This document shows, one piece after another, positions 1-8,557 of a DNA stretch of 64,000 nt. Origin of the DNA: Algoriphagus alkaliphilus (lineage in GTDB: Bacteria > Bacteroidota > Bacteroidia > Cytophagales > Cyclobacteriaceae). Numbering within the stretch: the stretch's first letter is position 1; each line of letters begins with the position of its first letter. Where the stretch lies: assembly GCF_900103735.1 (NCBI RefSeq), contig NZ_FMXE01000010.1:62001-126000 (forward strand), given 5' to 3'. The notes under the pieces are model-generated. The model was given only the letters and a program-made list of their open reading frames with translations. It was not told where the DNA came from and made no database searches. The position numbers and the translations under genes are program-made.

Positions 1-2344
1 AGCCTTGGTTGGTATTGGTGAGCAAAAAGACATTTGTAAAATTCGGATTGATCTGGATGGATTTGCCGCCAGAGAGAAAATAGCTTCGATTGTCTGCTCC
101 TGAAAAATTCCCGACTGAATCTTTCCTGTTAATGGACTGGAAAAGTAATCCGCTCATGACCTTGGCATAGGTAGCTTCCAGAGTGAGTTCAAATCCGTTT
201 TTAAGCCGTATATCCGCAGCAAAATTGGTTTTCCAGTCCCGTGGAAGTTGAAAGCCATTGTCTACGAGGTTAATTTCGGTCAGTTTCGGCTGCAAAGCCG
301 CCAACTCGGACAAATCCCGTGTGATGGGCAGTGGTCCTGCTGGCCGATAGTCGATATTGTTGTAAGTGATTCCTGAATTGTAGTGCACATAGGCATACCA
401 CAAAAAGGGCATTCGACTGGTAAAAAGCCCGGTTCCTCCTCTGAAAAGCACATTTTCTTTCCAGCGATAGTCAAAACTTACCCGAGGATTCAATTGTGGC
501 TTGGTGTTGATGTCATTTTCAAATCCGGCAAATTCAGGATTGACATTGAGATCGGGGTTTAGAGGGAATTTCCCGATGTGATTTTGCATATCCACCCGTA
601 CACCTGATTGGATATTCAGCTTTTGATTGACCCGGAATTCATCCTGTGCATAAAAAGCCAAAAGCAAAACTCCGTAATCGGCAGAGAGGATATTTTTATT
701 GAAATCAAACGCATTGTTTTGGACATTGTACACCCCGCGTACCCGTGAAGGTTGGTCATTGAAAAATGCTTCCTCTGAGGAATACTGCCAACGTCCATTA
801 TATGCGGTGAGGAAATTAAATTGAATGGAACTAAGTTCGGCATTTCCTCCAAAAGTGAGAATATGCCTATCCTTGTACAGCGTGAGGTTGTCTGAAATCT
901 GCGTGGTATTCAGCTTTAATCCATAGATAGCCGCCTCCCGGTAGGTTCCTGCAAAGATGGTATTGGCCGTGTTGTAAGTGATTTCCAAGTGGGGAAAAAC
1001 ATCACCAGCGTAGGTCCGGTTGTCATTCACGTGGGTGTTGCCAATGGTGAATTTATTGGACAGGTTTGGACCCAGATTGCTTTTAAGCTCAGCCAGAAAA
1101 CTGTTGGTGAATGTGTTATGCCGGAATCCCTGATTGCCAAAATTGAAAAAATTCTGAGACCACTCCAGATTGTCCGCATAGCCCTGGACCAGGTTGTTTC
1201 GCAGGGTGAGTTTGTGCCGTTCGGACAGGTTGAAATCGAATCGAAGAAAATACTTCGTGCTTGCCCGCTCGATCGCTGTTTTTTGATATGCACCGGGATC
1301 GTAACCATACCGGGACTGAAGCGTGTCGGAAATAGCAGTGACCAATGCCAGGGGAATATTGGAACTTAGACTTCCGGGTGCATTCAATAAGGGAGCGTTT
1401 CGATACGACCTCTCCACGTTAAGAAAGTAAAACAGCTTGTTTTTGATAATCGGACCGCCCAAACTCATTCCAAATTGGGCATCCTTAAATGCGGCCTTTT
1501 CCTGTTGTTCACCTCCGGCAAATTTTCCCTGCAGCAGTTCATTTCTCCCAAATCCATACAAGCTTCCGACAAAATCATTGGTGCCACTTTTAGTTACCAC
1601 GTTGATACTTGCACCTGAGAAATTCCCATAGCTGACATCAAAGGGAGCGATTTTGACCGAAAGTTCTTCAATTGCACCGAAGCCAATGGGTTGTGTTCCG
1701 GCCAATCCTCCTGGAGTTCCGGAGGCAGTCGATCCTGCCGCCCCACTGGAGGGCTCCTGAAATCCAAAGACGTCATTCGTGGCCAATCCATCGATACTTA
1801 GGTTGTTAAATCGGTAATTTGCCCCTCCAAAAGAATTGAGGTTGGACTCCGGAATCAACCGGGTAGCATCTTGAATACTTCTGTTGAGCGAAGGGATTTT
1901 GGATAAAGCAGTCCCGTCAATGCTAGTTTCATTTCCCTTTTTGGGGTTTTCGATGAAATCCACTCCGGCAGTGATGAGTACTTCATCCAACTGCAGATCC
2001 TCGGGATTGAGAAGAATAGTGACAGTGGTAGTTTTTCCTAGGTTCACTTTAACCGCTGTTTCGGAGAAATCCAAAAAGCCAATGTATTGAACCGTGAGCT
2101 GGTAGGTCTCTGCGGGAGGAAGTTGATTGAATTCGTAATAACCGTCATTTTGCGAGAAGACAATGAATCTGCTCCCGTTGGATCGGTTTTCAACACGAAT
2201 CAAAGCTCCGGGAATTGGAGTCTTATCGTTGTCCAATACAAAGCCCTGAAGTTTTCCGGTGGTTTCCTGTGCCCAAAGCGAAAAGTTGCTCAGAAAAAGT
2301 AATGTAAATGCGAGAAAATAAGGCAGGGGTTGTTTTGAAACCAT
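1..2344 (-). CDS. TonB-dependent receptor, Oar-like (3' end outside window)
   Basis: Outer-membrane TonB-dependent receptor with an N-terminal carboxypeptidase-like regulatory domain, read on the minus strand from ATG at 2344 and open for 781 codons to the window edge. The first 26 residues form a signal peptide ending LSNFSLWAQ. Residues about 30-115 are the CarboxypepD_reg-like domain (GFVLDNDKTPIPGALIRVEN, then LDEVLITAG). A plug domain follows with FGGANYRFNNLSIDG and ISASINVVTKSG-like text (SGASINVVTKSGTNDF), then a beta-barrel rich in aromatic and Asn residues. The long plug with the NVVTKSGTN motif resembles the Oar group of Bacteroidota and myxobacteria. The substrate cannot be read from the sequence, and no SusD partner is visible in the window. 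The C-terminal barrel end is missing because of the window boundary. Confidence 0.93.
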   Translation of the reverse strand, partial: MVSKQPLPYFLAFTLLFLSNFSLWAQETTGKLQGFVLDNDKTPIPGALIRVENRSNGSRFIVFSQNDGYYEFNQLPPAETYQLTVQYIGFLDFSETAVKVNLGKTTTVTILLNPEDLQLDEVLITAGVDFIENPKKGNETSIDGTALSKIPSLNRSIQDATRLIPESNLNSFGGANYRFNNLSIDGLATNDVFGFQEPSSGAAGSTASGTPGGLAGTQPIGFGAIEELSVKIAPFDVSYGNFSGASINVVTKSGTNDFVGSLYGFGRNELLQGKFAGGEQQEKAAFKDAQFGMSLGGPIIKNKLFYFLNVERSYRNAPLLNAPGSLSSNIPLALVTAISDTLQSRYGYDPGAYQKTAIERASTKYFLRFDFNLSERHKLTLRNNLVQGYADNLEWSQNFFNFGNQGFRHNTFTNSFLAELKSNLGPNLSNKFTIGNTHVNDNRTYAGDVFPHLEITYNTANTIFAGTYREAAIYGLKLNTTQISDNLTLYKDRHILTFGGNAELSSIQFNFLTAYNGRWQYSSEEAFFNDQPSRVRGVYNVQNNAFDFNKNILSADYGVLLLAFYAQDEFRVNQKLNIQSGVRVDMQNHIGKFPLNPDLNVNPEFAGFENDINTKPQLNPRVSFDYRWKENVLFRGGTGLFTSRMPFLWYAYVHYNSGITYNNIDYRPAGPLPITRDLSELAALQPKLTEINLVDNGFQLPRDWKTNFAADIRLKNGFELTLEATYAKVMSGLLFQSINRKDSVGNFSGADNRSYFLSGGKSIQINPNFTNVFLLTNTNQG

Positions 2345-2679
2345 TTAGATTATGATTTTCCAAATATACGATGCTGAAGTATTGTTAGGATGTAATGAAA
2401 CCGACAAATGGATATTTTAAACTATGAGTTTCCGCAAGGATTCAAGTTGGATGAAAAATGGCCGGTAAAGTCGTAAACCTTCGATTCTGGTCGATAGTCC
2501 TTGGTTGCTTGGCAAATCATTCCTCCGATCCAAATTTCAATTGCGATGTGCAAGTTTATGAATACACATCTTTCAAATTGTGGTTGGTCAAGTTATTCTG
2601 GGCAGCATTGCAGAGGATTTGACAACTTGTTTATCAATGGATATTTGGATAAAGTCTAAACCAACTCTGTGAAATCGGG
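2345..2679. other. intergenic region without a recognisable gene
   Basis: About 335 bases between the receptor start and the DedA stop. No open frame of useful length, tRNA or strong hairpin is visible. The right half may hold the 3' untranslated part of the dedA transcript. Confidence 0.5.
2361..2368 (-). promoter_or_regulatory. possible -7 box of the TonB receptor gene
   Basis: The minus strand reads TATATTTG here, which fits the Bacteroidota -7 consensus TAnnTTTG. It lies 16 bases before the receptor ATG, so the 5' leader would be very short. A clear -33 TTTG is not visible at the expected distance, so this is tentative. Confidence 0.3.
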
Positions 2680-3312
2680 TTAGGAAATTGGACCTCTCTT
2701 GAATTTGAGATATTGTCTGATCAATGGAAAGGAGGTAATAGCGATCAACGTCAAAATGATCCATTCCAGGTAATGAATGAGGTCAGGAAAGATCATTTTC
2801 AACCAATATCCTGCCAGAACCAAGCTTGAAGTCCAGAATAAAGCCCCGATGAGATTATAAATCAGGAAATTTTTAAAATCGGATTTGATTAGACCCAGGC
2901 AAAGTGGCAGAAAGGTACGTATGACGGGAATAAACCTGCCGATGATGATGGCCCCATGCTGTCGCTTATCAAAGTAAGAAGAAGCCATATTGAGGTAGCT
3001 TGATTTGAAAAACAGAGAATCCGGTCGGGATAGTAACCAAGTCCCTAATTTCAGCCCTATATAGTAGGAGACGATGTATCCAATGAATGCAGAAATGGCT
3101 ATATAAACCACCAACAGATAGATGGAAACATCCAAAATCGGTAAACCACAGAGCATTCCTGCCAGAAACAAGAGCGAATCCCCAGGTAGAAAGAAGCCGA
3201 AGAATACGCCGTTTTCGGTAAACACGATCGCCAAAAGCACGATAAGTCCACCCCGATTGATAATCATGGCTGGACTCAAATGCTCCAAAATAGATTGAAT
3301 AATTTCATACAT
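2680..3312 (-). CDS. DedA family membrane protein
   Basis: 210-residue inner-membrane protein of the DedA/SNARE-associated (VTT) family, close to the usual length. Family hallmarks are present: FTENGVFFGFFLPGDSLLF near residues 31-49 and a GRFIPVIRTFLPLCLG segment near 125-140. Hydrophobic segments are spread along the chain. Known DedA proteins act in lipid flipping or proton-dependent membrane homeostasis. The specific substrate is not visible here. The gene is transcribed in the same direction as the adjacent symporter 55 bases upstream, so a shared transcript is possible. Confidence 0.9.
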   Translation of the reverse strand: MYEIIQSILEHLSPAMIINRGGLIVLLAIVFTENGVFFGFFLPGDSLLFLAGMLCGLPILDVSIYLLVVYIAISAFIGYIVSYYIGLKLGTWLLSRPDSLFFKSSYLNMASSYFDKRQHGAIIIGRFIPVIRTFLPLCLGLIKSDFKNFLIYNLIGALFWTSSLVLAGYWLKMIFPDLIHYLEWIILTLIAITSFPLIRQYLKFKRGPIS

Positions 3313-3367
3313 GGAATTTTTGGCTTATACTTTTTGAGAAAACTTGGCTCGATTCAGAGAGATTTGA

Positions 3368-4534
3368 TTAATTCTTGGTAGCATGTGGCATTTCGGTAGT
3401 GAATTCGGCACCCTGCAAGATCAAATCGGGATTTTCGACTATAGGGAGACCAAACTCACCCTCCCACTTTGCAATGACACTGGTAGCCAGGCAGGTACCA
3501 ATCACGTTGACCGATGTCCTAACCATATCCAGGGCTTCCATCGCCTTGGGAAGGGCTGCCTCTGAACTCGTAGTGCCAAAGTCAATGGATACAGGTTCGG
3601 AGATGGCTTTCAAAAATTTGATCACCGGGATCTTTAGCAGCAGCGCAATAGGCATTAATACCAAGACCAAAAAGGCCAAGAGGGCCACGTGCAGGGTGGC
3701 AAGCAAATGAAAGAGATTGACCAAGATGCCCAGGCCCATTTCACCTACCGTGTAAGCGATCGCTGCTCCGACTCCGAATGGAGCAAAATACATGATGATT
3801 CGGGTGAAATTGAACATCACTTCGGACAGACTCTCCGTGAAGTACAGCATGACTTGCTTCTTTTTTCCATCCTTTACCAGGACCAATCCGATCCCGAAGA
3901 GAATACTGAATATGACGATTTGAAGAATTTCCCCTTCTCCGACCGATTTGGCAATATTTTCCGGGAAAATATGGAGGATCACTTCCTGCCAGGTTCTGGC
4001 CGTTCCCTGAAGCGGAACTTCACCTACAGGCAATTCGATGCCGGCACCTGCCTGAGAAATGTTGATGGCCAAAAGACAAATCAACAGTGCCAAAGTCGTG
4101 ACGATTTCAAAGTACAAAAGCGATTTCCATCCCATTCTTCCCACTTGCTTCAAGTTGGAGTGGCCGGCGATTCCCACCACGAGCGTCCCAAAAATCAGGG
4201 GGTCGATCACGGTTTTGATCAGTTTGAGGAAAAGCTGACTGACTACTTTCAGATTCGTGGCCACCTCGGGAAAATCTGTTCCGATTGCCGTTCCGATGAG
4301 CATGCTGCCAAATATCCAGGTGGTGAGCGAAGCTCTTTTGAGGCAATAGCCCACCACAGCCACCAAGCCCAACCATCGACTGGTAAGCATCATCGGGTCG
4401 CCAACAGTACCCGGAAAAAGGAGATTGATAGCAATTAAAATGGCCGCTTGAGTAGCCAATACAGCTAATAGGATCAAGACCCCGCTTGATTTATGAAGTG
4501 ACATAGAAATTAGATTTTGAAATACTGAATTCAC
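3368..4534 (-). CDS. dicarboxylate/amino acid:cation symporter (DAACS), internally deleted
   Basis: 388-residue member of the GltP/DctA/GltPh family. The N-terminal two thirds are recognisable, including the scaffold helices (LIKTVIDPLIFGTLVVGIAG) and the HP1 serine-rich stretch DFGTTSSEAALPKAME. That stretch is followed directly by LDMVRTSVNVIGTCLATSVIAKWEG, which is transmembrane helix 8 of the family. In normal members about 80-90 residues separate these blocks and carry TM7, the NMDGT substrate/Na+ motif and hairpin HP2. Both are missing here without a frameshift. The ORF is therefore intact but probably cannot transport by the known mechanism. It could be a decaying gene expressed as a non-functional protein, or less likely an assembly collapse. 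It ends 55 bases before dedA. Confidence 0.85.
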   Translation of the reverse strand: MNSVFQNLISMSLHKSSGVLILLAVLATQAAILIAINLLFPGTVGDPMMLTSRWLGLVAVVGYCLKRASLTTWIFGSMLIGTAIGTDFPEVATNLKVVSQLFLKLIKTVIDPLIFGTLVVGIAGHSNLKQVGRMGWKSLLYFEIVTTLALLICLLAINISQAGAGIELPVGEVPLQGTARTWQEVILHIFPENIAKSVGEGEILQIVIFSILFGIGLVLVKDGKKKQVMLYFTESLSEVMFNFTRIIMYFAPFGVGAAIAYTVGEMGLGILVNLFHLLATLHVALLAFLVLVLMPIALLLKIPVIKFLKAISEPVSIDFGTTSSEAALPKAMEALDMVRTSVNVIGTCLATSVIAKWEGEFGLPIVENPDLILQGAEFTTEMPHATKN

Positions 4535-4685
4535 TTCTGAGATAAACCGACTGTTCCGTTGGAAATCAAGGAGGAATTACCCTTGATCAGATTACGGATA
4601 AGGAGCCTTTGTTTAGAAGCGAATGATTTAATCCTTGGTTAGAATTGGGGATTACCTTGTAGGGAAAAGCGAAAGATCCCCTGGG

Positions 4686-5063
4686 CTAGGTGAAATAGTG
4701 GTGCGGAAAGGCAATGAGAAACGCGGGTAAACCTGTCTCGATGGTGTGTGCTGATTTTTGGTAGCAGCGTCCCAGAAATTGGCAATTGGCTGATAAGCCC
4801 GTAAGATTGGCAAAAAGAACCTTTAACGAATCAAACTTCTGAAGGGAGCGAAAAGCAGGTCTTTCAGGAATAAAACAGTTGGCTAAAGGTTCGCCGACTT
4901 CTCGAATGGAATAATGCTGAACAAAAAAATCTGAATTTGAAATCAGGCCGTTTTCCGGGACACTTTGATCCCAATGGCCAGGTAGCTGATCTTTTCCGAA
5001 GACCAAAGATCCGACTAGACTGAGAAATAAGAATAACGTCCCCAAAATCCGCATAAACTGCAT
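4686..5063 (-). CDS. small putative secreted protein
   Basis: 125-residue ORF beginning MQFMRILGTLFLFLSLVGSL, a plausible signal peptide with cleavage after about residue 23. The remainder has four cysteines (CFIP, CQFLGRC among them) and no domain I recognise. It stands alone between the symporter start and the ERCC4 nuclease, transcribed opposite to the latter. It could be a true small exported protein or a chance ORF. The signal-peptide-like start and the lack of an overlapping alternative favour a gene. Confidence 0.45.
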   Translation of the reverse strand: MQFMRILGTLFLFLSLVGSLVFGKDQLPGHWDQSVPENGLISNSDFFVQHYSIREVGEPLANCFIPERPAFRSLQKFDSLKVLFANLTGLSANCQFLGRCYQKSAHTIETGLPAFLIAFPHHYFT

Positions 5064-5267
5064 TTGGGATTAAAGCTAGTAGAAAAAAAAGGATAAAAAT
5101 TTAAAGTGGGTTCATTTAATTTTTTTTGCCTTTTAAATAGACAGATGCTTCTTCAGAGTTGTTAGAATTGGGTATTAGTTAAGGTCACCTTTTCATTTTT
5201 CCTCCTTGATTCAATAGGGTGTAAAATGATAACCTCGTAAATTAGATAAGATATTCCTGTCATTTTT

Positions 5268-5948
5268 ATGCCCAAAATTCTGAAGTCTTCCAGTTATTTC
5301 CCCTTGCAGGTCACTATCGATGACCGTGAACCCGGTGTATTGGAACGTGAGTTTCGGGAATTGGGCAACATGATCATCCATCGAAAGCGGTTGGAAGTAG
5401 GGGATTTTTTGCTTGACGGAGATTTTTTGGTGGAGCGAAAGTCCATTCCTGATTTTTGTGTATCCGTCAAAGACGGACGATTATTTACCCAAGCCGGAAA
5501 ATTGGTTAACAGCCGAATTCCTGCCTGCCTTATTTTGGAAGGGAAAAACAGGGAATTCAGGAAGACTGATTTTTCTCCAAAAGCAATTCAGGGGATAATG
5601 CTTTCCATTTCTCTTGCTTTCAAACTGCCGATTTTGCGGACTAAAAGCACACATGAATCGGTCGAAGTCATGCTTCAGGGCTATAAGCAACTTACCCGGG
5701 ATAAACTGGAAGACCAGCGCTTTTATCCCAGACCTTTTCCTTCAAAATTGAAAAGAGATCCTCTTTTGGCTCAAAAGCTTCACATTTTGGAAGGGTTTCC
5801 GGGAATTGGTGTGGACAAGGCAGAAAGGCTTTTGACGAAATTCGGAAGTCTTCAGGCGATTTTCTCTGCTAGTTCTGATGTCTTACTTGAAACACCGGGA
5901 ATAGGTAAAAAGACCGCTGAGGGTATGCTTGAAATTCTTAAAAAATAA
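5268..5948 (+). CDS. ERCC4-type nuclease with helix-hairpin-helix domain
   Basis: 226-residue protein with the XPF/Mus81/Hef nuclease fold. Residues about 13-145 carry the ERCC4 signature: IDDREPG, then GDFLLDGDFLVERKS, which contains the catalytic ERK motif, then DGRLFTQAGKL. Residues about 170-225 form a tandem helix-hairpin-helix domain (LEGFPGIGVDKAERLL and LETPGIGKKTAEGML) that binds DNA. Family members cut branched or flapped DNA, and a role in repair is inferred. No helicase domain is attached, so this is the short nuclease-only form. The reading frame starts at ATG 5268 with no alternative upstream. Two strong hairpins follow the stop codon and may end transcription. Confidence 0.88.
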   Translation: MPKILKSSSYFPLQVTIDDREPGVLEREFRELGNMIIHRKRLEVGDFLLDGDFLVERKSIPDFCVSVKDGRLFTQAGKLVNSRIPACLILEGKNREFRKTDFSPKAIQGIMLSISLAFKLPILRTKSTHESVEVMLQGYKQLTRDKLEDQRFYPRPFPSKLKRDPLLAQKLHILEGFPGIGVDKAERLLTKFGSLQAIFSASSDVLLETPGIGKKTAEGMLEILKK

Positions 5949-5983
5949 GTGTCTGCATGGAAAATTAGGGCTGAAATTAGGAT

Positions 5984-6007
5984 CACGTGTGTGGAGACAC
6001 TCACGTG
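5984..6007. repeat. 10-bp hairpin downstream of the nuclease gene
   Basis: CACGTGTGTG, loop GAGA, CACTCACGTG: arms pair at 9 of 10 positions. There is no T-run, so it is not a classical terminator. It lies 31 bases before a second, much stronger hairpin. Confidence 0.6.
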
Positions 6008-6037
6008 GGTGAACATTTCATTCCGCATCAGTGAGTG

Positions 6038-6089
6038 GCCCAACTTCCGCCGCAGTGAGTGTCATCACTCACTGCGGCGGAAGTTGGGC
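6038..6089. repeat. perfect 24-bp inverted repeat with 4-base loop
   Basis: Arms at 6038-6061 and 6066-6089 are exact reverse complements, with loop TCAT. The right arm runs into the left end of the IS4-like element. The palindrome therefore places an inverted copy of the element's first bases outside it. It could be a terminator for the nuclease gene, an insertion hot spot, or debris of an earlier transposition. Confidence 0.85.
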
Positions 6090-7803
6090 TATTTACTAGA
6101 TATTGAAAATAAAAGTGTCATAAATTGAAGTTATGGCCCTTTTTTTTGATGCATTATATCTAGTTAATAGACTAGATATGGGGTATCTAACCAAAATACA
6201 GCGAATCAATAGAGCCAAAAGTGAACAGTGGTATGTCAATTTTCCCGCGGCTGTGGCTCAGGCCATTGAGTTTCAACAAGGAGAAGTGGTGGAATGGATC
6301 ATCGACGACCACCAACGCCTGGTGCTTCAGCGCAGTGATCAGTCTGTTGCAGACCTTAAAAAAAAAACTCCCCAAGAAGACCTAAAAGGCGTATTGGAGG
6401 GGATTTTTTCAGAATGCCAATCCTGCTTCAAGCAGATTCGGACTTGGCAAAGAGCCGCAAAGCTGGTTAACGGTGTACTTTCCTGTATGGGGCGTTCCAC
6501 CATTACCGGTTGGCTGACTGCGAGTGGGATCAGTTTAAGGATTGGTCGGCTGCTTATCGCCTTTTTAAAGGGGACAGGATGGATATTGCCGGGATTTTCG
6601 GTGTCATCCGAAGGAAAGTTGTCGGATTGGCTGATCCGGTACAGCGGTATGTTTTTGCCCACATGGATGACACCCTATTACGAAAAAAGAAAAACGTATT
6701 TGGTGCCCGTTGGCTCAAAGATGCACTTGGGCCACCTTTCCAGATTAATCTGGTTTGGGGACTGCGTTTCATTCAGCTTTCATTGTCCTGTTTTTCAAAA
6801 ATGGGCTCGGTACAGGCCAGAGCTATTCCCATATATCTTCATCATTGTCCCACCGTAAAAAAGCCCGGTAAAGCAGGGTGAGAACAGGATTGGGAACTGT
6901 TTCGGGAAACTCAGAAAAAAGCTAAGCTCAGTGTCATCGGTGCTCAACGGATCAAGCTCCTGCGTGAAAATCTCGATCAGGACGGGTTCACCGACAAGGA
7001 ACTGGTGGTCAGCGTAGACGGAAGCTATACCAATGAAGCGGTTCTAAAGAAACTTCCTTCAAACACCATCCTGATCGGCAGAATCCGAAAAGACTGTAGC
7101 CTCTTTCTTCCTCCTGAACCACCCACATCCGGAAAAGGACGCAAAAAAGTCTATGGAAAGTCGCTGCCAACTCCGGAGCAAATCCGCCAGTCCGATGACT
7201 ATTCTTGGGTAAAAGTGCAGGCATGGGCAGCAGGAAAAGTTCACGAGTTTGAACTTAAAGTAATCCCAGCTGTCCGCTGGAGAAAAGCCGGAAACAAAGA
7301 TCTTAAACTGGTCATCATCCGTCCGATTTCCTATCGTAAAACCAAAAAATCACGCCTGCTATACCGGGATCCGGCATACCTCATCTGTACTGAACCGGAG
7401 CTGGAATTAGCCACGCTCCTACAAGCCTATCTCTGGAGATGGGAAATCGAGGTCAACTTCAAAGACGAGAAAACTATCCTTGGATGCGGGGAAGCTCAGG
7501 TCAGAACCCGGCAAGCCTGTGAAAAGGTCCCCGCATTCCTCACTTCCGTTTATTCCATGCTTCTGCTGGCCGCAGAAACTACCAAGAACCAAGTCCTACC
7601 CCGGCCAAAGTGGTATAAATCAGAGAAATCAGTCCTACAACAACCGGAGACATCCTCAACCAATTCCGCGCAATAAACTGGGTCCACACTTCAAAAATCA
7701 ATTTCTCAGACTTCGTAAACATCCAGAAAAAAATGCAAACCCTCAAAAAATCAGATAATCCTATCCTATCAGCACTGTTTCATGCTAGAAATTAGCCAAA
7801 CTT
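6081..7803 (+). mobile_element. IS4-like insertion sequence, decayed
   Basis: A transposase pseudogene fills this segment. The left end at 6081-6096 (AAGTTGGGCTATTTAC) and the reverse complement of 7788-7803 (AAGTTTGGCTAATTTC) match at 13 of 16 positions, which I take as degenerate terminal inverted repeats. Exact ends and a target-site duplication could not be fixed by eye. A perfect 9-bp palindrome lies just beyond the right end. Confidence 0.65.
6178..7795 (+). pseudogene. IS4-family DDE transposase pseudogene with AbrB-like N-terminus
   Basis: The start at 6178 gives MGYLTKIQRINRAKSEQWY, a swapped-hairpin AbrB-like segment (residues about 1-50) that precedes the transposase in this IS4 subgroup. 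The frame is broken near 6530: the protein leaves frame 1 after GWLTASG and resumes in frame 3 with DQFKDWSAAYRLF. The frame then runs through the first acidic motif MDDTLLRKK and PLGPPFQINLVW to a TGA at 6879-6881. It continues past that stop as LVVSVDGSYTNEAVLKKL (second Asp) and LWRWEIEVNFKDEK (Glu). A second frameshift near 7620 moves to SPTTTGDILNQFR and ends at TAG 7793-7795. Two frameshifts and one nonsense codon mean no active enzyme. Confidence 0.85.
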
Positions 7804-7808
7804 GAGTG

Positions 7809-7829
7809 GGTGGAATTGCAAATTCCACC
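7809..7829. repeat. short palindrome beside the IS end
   Basis: GGTGGAATT, loop GCA, AATTCCACC: a perfect 9-bp stem six bases beyond the inferred right end of the IS. Its form resembles short REP-like palindromes of Bacteroidota genomes. I saw no second copy of this exact sequence in the window. Confidence 0.6.
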
Positions 7830-7866
7830 TAGCGTCCACTTGAACTTCAAAGCTGCTGAGGAGATT

Positions 7867-8142
7867 CTACGCCAGAGGGGGGGCTTTTGCCCAATAGCCA
7901 TTACGTTTACCCTGTTCATTCATTGCCCAAGCAATCGCTTCCTCGGTGGGAGAGGAGACGAGTTCGGAAGGGAAACTGAACTTCCCGACCTGCTCCATGT
8001 TGAAGGATTGAGAGAAGATCGGGTGGGAAACAAATAGAAATAGGAAAAGTAGGAGGAGGGTGAAGGGCCAATTTGGCCAGATGGCGGCCATAGTTGGTGA
8101 CCGTGCTTTGACTTTTGCCAGCCACAGTAACTTTTTGCTCAA
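7867..8142 (-). pseudogene. N-terminal fragment of an S9 (prolyl oligopeptidase)-like exported peptidase
   Basis: Minus-strand ORF of 91 residues. A hydrophobic segment TLLLLFLFLFVSHPIFSQ looks like a signal peptide. It is followed by FPSELVSSPTEEAIAWAMNEQ, which matches the way the N-terminal propeller of S9 peptidases begins (ELxASPxGxxIAWxxNxQGxRN). The similarity stops after QGKRN..WAKAP at a run of seven G/C bases (7877-7883) and then the IS neighbourhood. The propeller and alpha/beta-hydrolase parts are absent on either side of the IS. The fragment is too short for certainty. Confidence 0.4.
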
Positions 8143-8527
8143 ACTTGGCTAGCAGTTCAGCAAATCCAGCTATCTTGGAGCAAGCGGTCTGGAGGAGGTT
8201 ATCTTTTTTTTCATGATGAATAAGAGTTAATGAATGAGTTAAAAAGTTACGGGCTTCCGACTGCTAATCGAAGAAACTACCGCAGGTTTAGTGCAATATG
8301 GGTTTTGCAAAAGTGGCGGTTCAGTGCTTCTATGGCAGTTTAGTGAAAGATTCAACAATAGAAATTCTATTGAAATTTTGTGCTAAAATCCGTCACATCC
8401 CAAATCTGCAAACAGTTGGTGGCAATGTGGCCGGGACAATGAAGCCATCCAAACGTTGAACAAAAATTATTCACATGTACAACATTAACTGCTTCATAAG
8501 AGGACAATTAACGTTGGACAAAACAGA
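8143..8527. other. intergenic region with a short direct repeat
   Basis: About 385 bases without a convincing gene. AACGTTGAACAAAA at 8452-8465 is repeated as AACGTTGGACAAAA at 8510-8523, just before the hydrolase gene. The AACGTT-type boundary recalls the spacers that separate cassette-like genes in Bacteroidota. The rest holds nothing I recognise. Confidence 0.4.
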
Positions 8528-8557
8528 ATGGTCGAAAATGAACGAAATCTTCGACAG

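Noticed and set aside
3689..4438. 249-codon plus-strand ORF opposite the DAACS symporter
   Set aside because: It is the antisense reading of a clearly homologous membrane protein gene, has a low-complexity polar composition and matches no family.
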